From Acidobacteriota bacterium (lineage in GTDB: Bacteria; Acidobacteriota; Thermoanaerobaculia; Multivoradales; JAHEKO01), in contig SBFI01000476.1 of the NCBI GenBank assembly GCA_006227875.1, positions 1-7,137 of the forward strand: a stretch of DNA of 7,137 nt. The letters run 5' to 3'. Positions within the stretch are counted from its first letter, which is position 1. Each line of letters opens with the position of its first letter. The notes below the pieces were generated by a model that worked only from the letters and a program-made list of their open reading frames with translations, searched no databases and had not been told where the DNA came from. Below are positions 1 to 6,003 of the stretch, one piece after another. The position numbers were made by a program, and so were the translations under genes.

Positions 1-297
1 CAGGCGGCGAAGGTGCGGCTGTATGTCGATGGCCTGGAGGTCGGCGCCTCGCCCAAGTCCTTCTCCGGTTCACTCGCCGTGCTGTCCCCCCACGACTACT
101 TCATCGGCACCAGTGATCCCCTGATCGAGCGCTGGGACTACCGCATGCACGGCGTCATCGACGAGGTGTATCTGTTCGATCGTGCGCTCACCGCCGGTGA
201 GATCGCGGCGCTGGCGGTCGATCCCGGCCCACTCGAGATCCTGGCCGACGGATTCGAGTCGGGCGACACCTCCGCCTGGTCTTCAAGCGTCCCCTGA
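1..297 (+). CDS. LamG/concanavalin-A-like domain protein, C-terminal fragment
   Basis: The reading frame is open from the left edge, so the gene starts outside the window; 98 residues are visible. Residues 5-12 (VRLYVDGL) and 51-71 (G-x-IDEVYLFDRALTAGEI) match the closing strands of LamG-like jellyroll domains, which usually end in an 'IDEV-x-x-(Y/F)-x-RAL-x-x-x-EI' block. Such domains occur in secreted or surface proteins and often bind carbohydrate or another ligand; the ligand cannot be read from this fragment. After the domain there is a short linker and the tail 'ADGFESGDTSAWSSSVP' (residues 82-98), which I recall at the ends of many otherwise unrelated exported proteins in Acidobacteriota-like genomes. 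A GTG at 13 is only an internal valine, not a start. The last 15 bases overlap the end of the convergent membrane-protein gene. Domain call is confident; the function of the whole protein is unknown. Confidence 0.85.
   Translation, partial: QAAKVRLYVDGLEVGASPKSFSGSLAVLSPHDYFIGTSDPLIERWDYRMHGVIDEVYLFDRALTAGEIAALAVDPGPLEILADGFESGDTSAWSSSVP
253..288 (+). other. C-terminal 'DGFESGDTSAWS' tail motif
   Basis: This stretch encodes residues 85-96 of the LamG protein fragment, a Gly/Ser/Asp-rich segment with conserved-looking aromatic positions (F86, W93) placed right at the C-terminus. No hydrophobic helix or basic cluster follows it, so it is not a PEP-CTERM-type or LPXTG-type anchor. I recall similar tails on diverse secreted proteins in related genomes. 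A role as a secretion or attachment tag is inference. Confidence 0.45.
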
Positions 298-301
298 AGA
301 C
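279..301. repeat. Inverted repeat holding both convergent stop codons
   Basis: GTCTTCA at 279-285 and TGAAGAC at 295-301 are perfect reverse complements (7 bp) around a 9-base loop (286-294). The right arm begins with the TGA stop of the LamG gene, and the left arm, read on the minus strand, begins with the TGA stop of the membrane-protein gene, so both genes end in the same TGAAGAC context. No T-run follows on either strand, so it does not look like a classical intrinsic terminator; it could be a weak two-way transcript-end hairpin or chance. Confidence 0.5.
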
Positions 302-654
302 TTCGTGCTGGTCTGGCGAAGCTCACCCTCGGCCAGAACAGTGAGCACGATCGCCGGGATGCCAAGCGGCGGGAAGGCCAACGTCGCGGCGATCGATCCG
401 GCCAAGGCCCAGCCCCAGCGGGTCCGGCGCAGCGCGAAGGTGCCGCCGATGATGGCCAGCAGACCGATGATCAGGAAGCCGAATGAGAGCGTGCTCAACA
501 GTGTGACCACGGCGGGTAGCGGGAACTCGCTGGCCTCGGGAACGCTGCCCACTATGTAGCCGCCAAAACTGATCGCCAGACAGCCGACGAGGGCGAATAC
601 GCCCGCGATGATGTCGAGGACTCCGGCGACGGTCGGTAACCAACTCTTGTCCAT
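283..654 (-). CDS. Small four-helix membrane protein, uncharacterised
   Basis: The product is 123 residues, dominated by hydrophobic segments at about 8-36, 48-75, 82-94 and 97-108, so three to four membrane helices are expected. A short polar C-terminal tail (109-123) follows. The segment 'GGTFALRRTRWGWALAGS' (70-87) followed by a Pro/Gly-Ile turn resembles a widespread group of small bacterial membrane proteins with a 'GG-x-FALRR-x-RW-x-LALAG' signature, similar to DUF4064-type annotations. No biochemical role is known to me. The ATG at 654 is chosen because AGGAGG lies 4 bases upstream; a GTG at 669 would put that ribosome binding site inside the gene. It follows the glycosyltransferase gene by 54 bases, and its end overlaps the convergent LamG gene by 15 bases. 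Confidence 0.8.
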   Translation of the reverse strand: MDKSWLPTVAGVLDIIAGVFALVGCLAISFGGYIVGSVPEASEFPLPAVVTLLSTLSFGFLIIGLLAIIGGTFALRRTRWGWALAGSIAATLAFPPLGIPAIVLTVLAEGELRQTSTKSSGDA

Positions 655-666
655 CTCTCCTCCTTT
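655..666 (-). promoter_or_regulatory. Strong ribosome binding site for the small membrane protein
   Basis: On the minus strand the bases before ATG 654 read AAAGGAGGAGAG. The core AGGAGG (664-659) has 4-base spacing and is near-perfectly complementary to the 16S rRNA 3' end. It is the strongest such site in the window and decides the start codon. It suggests the gene is translated independently and well, even if read through from upstream genes. Confidence 0.8.
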
Positions 667-708
667 CACAACCCGAACGATGCCCCTATCCTATCGAGGC
701 CCGTGTTC

Positions 709-2592
709 TCACGAACCGGCAGCGGACGGGCCCAGCAGCGCCAGCACCCGACGCTCCCCGATGCGGTACCTCTCCTCGGTGTGGTTCTCCAACAGCTCGG
801 CAAAGGCACGAGCCTCCTCGTCGCTGACGAGAAAAACCAGCTCGCTGGAGAGGGACTCCCGGGGCGCCGTAAGAACCCCGTACTGTGTCGGGTCGAAGTA
901 GATCCAACGGATGCCCGCCGTCCAGAGCCGCTCTGCCAGACAGACATGATCACAACCGGGTGACCTGAACGTCGCGATGGGGTGGGGATCCAGATAGGTA
1001 CCGGCCACGGCGACTCGGTCGAGATAGAAGATCCGGCTCTCACCTACCACCAGCACCCGATCTTCGGGTGCGGTCTGCTGATTCAGCCACTGGAAGGGTC
1101 TGAAGTACCGCTGGCCGGTCTCCAGATACTCCTGATCGCTGGTAAAGGCAAAGGCGGCTTCCAGCGGCTCGTAGCGGTGGACTACCCAGAGAATCTGGGC
1201 CAGGTTGACCACCAGGGCGGCGTTGACCGCCACCAGTCCGAGGGCTCGCCAAAAACGCCTGGTGCGCAGCTGGACGATGGCGCCACCGGCCAGGATCGCG
1301 AGGACCAGCAGCAGCGGTGAAAAGACCCGCACCGTCGGGCTGACGAGGAGCGCGACGACCAGATAGACAAGCAGGATCAGCCAGTAGACGCGGAGTTTCT
1401 GGTCGCCCTTCTTTGTCAGCACGAGCAGCAGTGGGAAGAGGCAGAGCAGGAGCACCCCGACGCTTTCGTCGATGAGATCGAGACGGCCGACGTAGGCGCT
1501 GATCCGCTCCCAGAAGGGCTCCCCACCGCGATAGGAGACAAGCGACTCGGACGCCCCCTGTCCGGAAAGAAGCGGATAGAACGGGTTGCCCTTGGTGAGC
1601 AGGTTCTTGCCGTACCAGGGCAGCACCACGGCGGCCACCACGGCGGCGGCGGCCGCGAGACGGCGCAGTGCCGGTCGCGGGACCGGCACCACCAGCAACA
1701 AGAGCAAGGGAAGCGCGTAGTACTTGACCGCCAGACCGGCGCCGACAAACGCGGCGGTCAGAAGATAGTGCGGCGCCGAGTGCTTTGCTTCGGCGTGGCT
1801 CTCCAGCGCCAGGGCCAGATAGAGGAGCACGAACCAGTCGTTCCAGGCCCAGCCCGCGATCAGCACCAGGACCGGTGTGCTGAGCAGCAGCAGGGCTGAC
1901 CAGGCCCCCGCGCGCGGCGCGAACAGCCTTGTACCGAGCCGTACGGTGACCAACAGGGTGAGGATCATGGCGAGCAGATGCACAAGCTGAGCCAGTCTTC
2001 CCCCGCCCAGCTGCAGCGCCATGCCAAACAGGGTCTCGGCGTGCAATGGAAAGTAGCTGTGGGCGTTCCACGGCATCTCGAAGGCATGGCCGGCGAGAGC
2101 GAACTGGCGGGGGACCGCCAGGTGATAGACCAGGCTGTCGAGCGAGATCGGTGGTACCAGTGCCATCACCACCGGGATGGAGAGAAAGATGGGAAACCAG
2201 CCACGCAGGTGACCCAGATCGAGCTCGCAGGTGTCCCGTTTCAGTCCCCGCCGCAGGGCGAGCGCCGCCAGCGAACCGGTGATCAGCCAGGTCAGGGTGA
2301 GCCAGGGCCTCGGGTAGTAGACATAGGACGCGAGCCCCATAACCGTTGCTGTCCAGATCGCCCCCAGACCCCAGGCGACTGAAAAATAGGAGGGCTCGCG
2401 AAAGCGCAAGAGCCGCAGAAGCAGGGCCCCCCAGCCCACGAGACCCAGCGAATACAGCCCCAGCTGAAGAGCCAGGAGACTCAACCGCACCAGCAGGGCG
2501 TAGGCGTGGGGGAAGAAGCCAAAGGCGCGGGTCTGCACCGCCAACACGACAGTGGCGGTCAAGAGGAGGAGCAAGAGTCCTTGCCGTCGCAT
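709..2592 (-). CDS. Integral membrane GT-C glycosyltransferase, family 39/PMT-like
   Basis: The product is 627 residues: about 470 residues of closely packed membrane helices, then a soluble C-terminal domain (about 473-627). GT-C enzymes use a lipid-phosphate-linked sugar and transfer it to protein or lipid on the outer face of the membrane. Supporting features are the first large loop with 'PPISLDSLVYHLAVPR' (147-162), where D152 is a candidate catalytic acid as in PMT/ArnT relatives, and the later block 'PWYGKN' (325-330) plus 'GNPFYP' (335-340), very common in bacterial family 39-like proteins. The C-terminal domain contains 'VLVVGESRIFYL' (513-524) and 'GIRWIYFDPTQY' (560-571), typical of the same group. 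ATG 2592 follows a weak ACAAGG and lies 26 bases after the FeS-anchor gene stop, so it is probably on the same transcript. Donor and acceptor cannot be predicted. Remote alternatives are O-antigen ligase-like or other GT-C families. Confidence 0.83.
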   Translation of the reverse strand: MRRQGLLLLLLTATVVLAVQTRAFGFFPHAYALLVRLSLLALQLGLYSLGLVGWGALLLRLLRFREPSYFSVAWGLGAIWTATVMGLASYVYYPRPWLTLTWLITGSLAALALRRGLKRDTCELDLGHLRGWFPIFLSIPVVMALVPPISLDSLVYHLAVPRQFALAGHAFEMPWNAHSYFPLHAETLFGMALQLGGGRLAQLVHLLAMILTLLVTVRLGTRLFAPRAGAWSALLLLSTPVLVLIAGWAWNDWFVLLYLALALESHAEAKHSAPHYLLTAAFVGAGLAVKYYALPLLLLLVVPVPRPALRRLAAAAAVVAAVVLPWYGKNLLTKGNPFYPLLSGQGASESLVSYRGGEPFWERISAYVGRLDLIDESVGVLLLCLFPLLLVLTKKGDQKLRVYWLILLVYLVVALLVSPTVRVFSPLLLVLAILAGGAIVQLRTRRFWRALGLVAVNAALVVNLAQILWVVHRYEPLEAAFAFTSDQEYLETGQRYFRPFQWLNQQTAPEDRVLVVGESRIFYLDRVAVAGTYLDPHPIATFRSPGCDHVCLAERLWTAGIRWIYFDPTQYGVLTAPRESLSSELVFLVSDEEARAFAELLENHTEERYRIGERRVLALLGPSAAGS

Positions 2593-2618
2593 CCTTGTCG
2601 CCCGTCAGGATACCAGTG

Positions 2619-3944
2619 TCACACCGATCGGATCATTGCTTCGAGATCGAGGTCGATCTGTCGCTGTGGGCTAAGAAACCCGAGACCGGAGTAGAACTGG
2701 ATGCGGTCGACCAACTCACCCAACAACGGTCCGGCGACGAGGAGGCCGACAGGGACCGAGGGATAGATGGTCCATAGAGCAAGTGGGAGCAAGAAGCCGG
2801 CTGCGATCCGCAGGATCGCCGGCCACGTTAGTACCTTTTGGCGCCAGGCTCGCACCCCGTAGAGCACCAGTTTGATGCTGCTGGCTGCCGCCGCCAGGAT
2901 CGGATCGCCGATCAGGAATCCGAGCAGGTAGGCCGCGGTCAACGTGGTCATGGCGCTGTGGGGAATCGCGGGCTCCGATTGACCGTGGACGCGGTAGACC
3001 ATGTCGATCGAAAAGAGAGCGGTAAAGCCCAAGGCCACCGTCGTCCACTGAAGAGGTTGGGGCAACGGGCCGAAGAACGACGAGACCAGTGCTAAACCCA
3101 CAAAGGCCGAGAACGAGGCGACCTCACGGCTGAGCCAGGAGTAGCGGAGGTTGAGCATCGCGCGCCAGGCCCGCAGTGGGCGACCCAGGTGGAGGGTGCT
3201 GATCGCCAGAGCACCTCCGGCCACCAGGGCAAAGGCGACCGGATTCATCGGCTGACTGCCGGCCGCCCAGGCGGTAAACCAGGCCACCAGAATGGAAGCC
3301 ACGAGAGTAAAGACCAGAAGCGGCCACTCGCCGGCGAGGTCGACCGAAGTCGACGGCGTGGCAGGCAGGTCCTCCAGGTCGCTCGCGGGCAGGGGTGTCA
3401 TCTCGGGCGGCGCCGAGTGACGGCGCTTGGGTGCGAGGCGGAGCCCCGGCCGCAGACCGGCATCGGGGAAGCCCGGGTGTCGCGCGGTGTCCGGCTCACC
3501 CTGTCGGTCGAAGCCGAGCGCGTCCACTGGGCAGGCGGTAACACAGGCCGGTTCGAGGTCCTCCGCCAGCCGGTGAGAGCAGAAGGTGCACTTCTCCATG
3601 ACCCGGGTCGAGGGGTTGTACTGCGGGGCTCCATAGGGGCAGACCCAGGAGCAGTAGCGACAGCCTATACAGTGGTCGTGGTCGAGCAGCACCGCTCCGG
3701 TGCGCGCGTCCTTGGTGTAGGCGTTGGCGGGGCAGCCGTAGAGACAGGCGGGCTCGGCGCAGTGATTGCACGCCAGCGAAAAGTGGAAGACACCGGCGTT
3801 GGGCAGATGGGCCTCATTGAAGCTGTAGACGTGTCGCCACCCCAGCCCTGAGCCGACGTCGTTCTCGGTTCGGCAGGCGATCGAGCAGGCGGAGCAACCC
3901 GTGCAGCGATTGAGATCGAGCGTAAAGAGCGCCTGCTCGCTCAC
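2619..3944 (-). CDS. DmsB-DmsC-like fusion: four-cluster ferredoxin plus quinone-reacting membrane anchor
   Basis: The 441 residues hold two subunits that are usually separate. Residues 1-145 are a DMSO-reductase-type iron-sulfur subunit with sixteen cysteines in four groups: C14/17/20/24, C59/62/67/71, C92/95/98/102 and C119/122/134/138, which would carry four [4Fe-4S] clusters. Residues about 146-205 are a polar, proline-rich linker. Residues about 206-418 are a DmsC-like anchor with eight predicted helices (near 207-229, 234-254, 274-292, 299-319, 330-349, 350-367, 376-395, 398-418) and the DmsC hallmark 'HLGRP-x-RAW' followed by 'SWLSREV' (252-275). It should pass electrons between quinone and the catalytic subunit. 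No signal peptide is present, so the ferredoxin part stays in the cytoplasm. The GTG start at 3944 overlaps the catalytic subunit's stop (GTGA, 3941-3944), and no clear ribosome binding site precedes it, which points to coupled translation. A single continuous frame with no weak junction argues against a sequencing artefact. Confidence 0.93.
   Translation of the reverse strand: MSEQALFTLDLNRCTGCSACSIACRTENDVGSGLGWRHVYSFNEAHLPNAGVFHFSLACNHCAEPACLYGCPANAYTKDARTGAVLLDHDHCIGCRYCSWVCPYGAPQYNPSTRVMEKCTFCSHRLAEDLEPACVTACPVDALGFDRQGEPDTARHPGFPDAGLRPGLRLAPKRRHSAPPEMTPLPASDLEDLPATPSTSVDLAGEWPLLVFTLVASILVAWFTAWAAGSQPMNPVAFALVAGGALAISTLHLGRPLRAWRAMLNLRYSWLSREVASFSAFVGLALVSSFFGPLPQPLQWTTVALGFTALFSIDMVYRVHGQSEPAIPHSAMTTLTAAYLLGFLIGDPILAAAASSIKLVLYGVRAWRQKVLTWPAILRIAAGFLLPLALWTIYPSVPVGLLVAGPLLGELVDRIQFYSGLGFLSPQRQIDLDLEAMIRSV
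3941..3944 (-). other. GTGA stop/start overlap coupling catalytic and FeS-anchor genes
   Basis: The minus strand reads GTGA: GTG starts the FeS-anchor fusion and TGA ends the catalytic subunit. The upstream bases (GATCGAAGCACA) lack a convincing Shine-Dalgarno, so re-initiation by ribosomes finishing the catalytic gene is the likely route. This would keep the two subunits near 1:1. Confidence 0.8.
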
Positions 3945-5992
3945 TGTGCTTCGATCTCGACAGCGTTGTCGTGAAAGGCCGCACCGTGCCCCATGTCGGT
4001 CTCGCGGGCGCCGGAGAGCCGGTTGACACCACCTCCCTCACAGAGCCACCAGCCGTTGGTGATCGAAACGCAGCCCGGCTTCAGCCCATAGTCCCATCGC
4101 ACCTCGAGCTGGACGCTGCCACGCTCGTTGAAGACTCTGGCCATCGCCCCGTTGGCAAGACCGCGCGGGCGAGCGTCAGCGGGGTGGATGTGGACCAGGG
4201 TCTTGGGGTTCAGCTCGCGGATCGAGGGCAGATTGTTGAACTGTGAGTGGATTCGGTCCTTGGTGTTGGGGGTGAGCAGATGGAGCGGGTAACGAGCCGC
4301 GCCCTTGGACGCGGTGCCCGGTGACTCCACCGGGTCGTGGAAGCGGGGGAGGCGATCGGCGCCCCAGCGGCTGGCGGCCTCCTCCGAGAGGAGCTCGATC
4401 TTGCCCGATGGTGTCGGGAAGCTGTAGTCCGACCAGGCCACCTCCTGGTGTCCGGGAGCCAGCACCGGCCGCTCGCGGAGTTGCTCCAGCGTCAGCTCGG
4501 GAAACGGCTTCAGACGGCCGCGCAGATACTCCTCCACGGCGGCGTCGGTGGGTGCGGGGAGCGAGCGCCGGATCTCGTCCGCATCGAACCCCAGGCGTCC
4601 CGCCAGCAGGTAGTAGATCTCGGACTCGGGTTTGACCTCCCCCGGTGGCTCGATGATCTTCTGCTTGATCTGGATGTAGGCGTGCCAGTAGGCGTTGATG
4701 ACATCGGTCTGCTCGAACAGAGTCTTGGCGGGCAGGACGATATCGGCTTCGCGCGCGGTATCGGTCAGAAACTGATCGACCACCACCCGGAATTCCAGCC
4801 CCCGAAGTGCCTCCAGCACCCGGTGGGTGTCCGGATTCTGGGTCACCGGGTTGCCGCGCTCGATCCAGGCCATCTTGATGGGCGGGTCCTGCTGCTCGGC
4901 GAGATGGTGTCCGAGCAGCGAGGTGGAGACCGAGATGCGGATCGGTCCCTCGTCCCGTGCCGGTGGGTAGATGGCCAATGGGTCCCTGAGGGGGTCGAAG
5001 ATCTGGCTCTGGAGGTTGGCGTAGATCCAGCCGGCTCCTGGCCTGCCCAGGTTGCCGGTGATCGCCAGCAGTGCGATCAGTGCCCGCATGGTCTGGGCGC
5101 TGTTGGTGTAGCGCTGCATGCCAAAACCGGCACAGATGCTGAGCGGCGTGATCGTTCCCATCTCTTCGGCCAGTCGTTGGACGACCTCGACCGGCACTTC
5201 GGTTATCTCCGCCACCCGATTGGGGGAGTACTCCGACGCCATCTCGGCAAAGGATTCGAAACCGAGGACATGCTCGGCAATGAATTCCCGGTCGATGTTG
5301 CCGTCGCGGATCAAGAGGTGAGCGATCCCCAGGGCGAGCGCGCCGTCGGTGCCCGGTTTGATCTGCACCAGCAGCTCGGCCGCCTCGGCGGTCTGGGTGC
5401 GTCGGGGATCGATGACCACGACTCTGGCACCCGCCTCGATCGCCTGCTCGACGAATCTCATCTGGTGGATATTGGTCTCGGCCGGGTTCTTGCCCCAGAG
5501 CACGATCAACCGCGCCTTGGCGAGGTCCCAGGGCGCGCTGTGCTTGTTGTCGCCAAGGGTCAAACGGGTCGCCTCCAAGCCCGCCGGCCAGCAGAGATCG
5601 CCATATGTGGTGGTGCAGCCGCCAAAGAGGCGCCAGAAGTCGAGAGCGACCCCGTTCATCAGCCCCTTGGTGCCGCTGCCGGCGTAGAAGAAGACACTCC
5701 GCGGGCCGTGGTGCTCCCTTACCGACTCCAGACGCGCGACGACGGTATCGAGGGCCTCGTCCCAGCCGATGCGCTCGAAACCGCCGTCGGTCGTCCGCTT
5801 GAGCGGATGGAGGAGGCGGTCGGGGGAATAGACCCGCTCGATATAGCTGAGCCCTTTGAGACAGAGACCCTCGGAGGTGGCGGCGTTGTCGGGATGAGCC
5901 TCGAGCAGTCGGAGCTTGCCGTCCTCCTTCGTCACCCGCATCCCACAGGTGCTGTAGCAGTTCCGCGGGCAGGCAGTGGTGAAGGTGTCCAA
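3941..5992 (-). CDS. Molybdopterin (Mo/W-bisMGD) oxidoreductase catalytic subunit, DMSO-reductase superfamily
   Basis: The product is 683 residues. The N-terminal FeS motif is C8-x3-C12-x3-C16...C44, followed by 'LKG' with K46 in the place of the lysine that links cluster and cofactor in formate dehydrogenase-type enzymes. 'YGDLCWPAG' (130-138) puts C134 where the metal ligand is expected. 'LWGKNPAETNIHQ' (165-177), 'VVVIDPRRT' (191-199), 'GTDGALALGIAHLL' (214-227), 'GNPVTQNPDTH' (380-390) and 'DQFLTDTAREADIVLPA' (406-422) are conserved cofactor-binding blocks. The C-terminal molybdopterin-dinucleotide-binding domain runs from about 567 ('RYPLHLLTPNTKDRIHSQF') to the end. I chose the TTG at 5992 because an AGGAG lies 5 bases upstream and the next methionine (M18) is after the cluster cysteines. 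There is no Tat leader, in this start or in the in-frame upstream sequence, so the enzyme should be cytoplasmic and docked on the downstream FeS-anchor protein. The cysteine ligand argues against true DMSO reductase; the substrate is unknown, with sulfur-compound, formate-like or other oxyanion chemistry all possible. No TorD/NarJ-type chaperone is in the window. Confidence 0.95.
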   Translation of the reverse strand: MDTFTTACPRNCYSTCGMRVTKEDGKLRLLEAHPDNAATSEGLCLKGLSYIERVYSPDRLLHPLKRTTDGGFERIGWDEALDTVVARLESVREHHGPRSVFFYAGSGTKGLMNGVALDFWRLFGGCTTTYGDLCWPAGLEATRLTLGDNKHSAPWDLAKARLIVLWGKNPAETNIHQMRFVEQAIEAGARVVVIDPRRTQTAEAAELLVQIKPGTDGALALGIAHLLIRDGNIDREFIAEHVLGFESFAEMASEYSPNRVAEITEVPVEVVQRLAEEMGTITPLSICAGFGMQRYTNSAQTMRALIALLAITGNLGRPGAGWIYANLQSQIFDPLRDPLAIYPPARDEGPIRISVSTSLLGHHLAEQQDPPIKMAWIERGNPVTQNPDTHRVLEALRGLEFRVVVDQFLTDTAREADIVLPAKTLFEQTDVINAYWHAYIQIKQKIIEPPGEVKPESEIYYLLAGRLGFDADEIRRSLPAPTDAAVEEYLRGRLKPFPELTLEQLRERPVLAPGHQEVAWSDYSFPTPSGKIELLSEEAASRWGADRLPRFHDPVESPGTASKGAARYPLHLLTPNTKDRIHSQFNNLPSIRELNPKTLVHIHPADARPRGLANGAMARVFNERGSVQLEVRWDYGLKPGCVSITNGWWLCEGGGVNRLSGARETDMGHGAAFHDNAVEIEAQ

Positions 5993-6003
5993 CTCGTCTC
6001 CTA
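5993..6003 (-). promoter_or_regulatory. Ribosome binding site with the upstream stop codon inside it (sets a TTG start)
   Basis: The minus strand reads TAGGAGACGAG and then TTG (5992). TAG (6003-6001) is the stop of the vWA gene, and its AG forms part of the AGGAG Shine-Dalgarno (6002-5998), spaced 5 bases from TTG. No ATG or GTG is available before the FeS cysteines, so this site decides the start and suggests translational linkage of the two genes. Confidence 0.75.

Noticed and set aside
301..321. CTTCG...CGAAG hairpin as a terminator for the LamG gene
   Set aside because: The stem is only 5 bp with an 11-base loop and no T-run, and it lies inside the opposing coding sequence.
655..669. 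GTG at 669 as the start of the small membrane protein
   Set aside because: It would place the strong AGGAGG inside the coding sequence; the ATG at 654 has ideal spacing to it.
3189..3851. A 220-codon plus-strand frame opposite the FeS-anchor fusion
   Set aside because: It is antisense to the conserved cysteine motifs and anchor helices and shows no domain of its own.
3941..5992. Identification as DMSO reductase, formate dehydrogenase or acetylene hydratase
   Set aside because: Cysteine rather than serine or selenocysteine is at the likely ligand position, no Tat leader is present, and the sequence resembles an uncharacterised COG0243 group more than any named enzyme I can recall.
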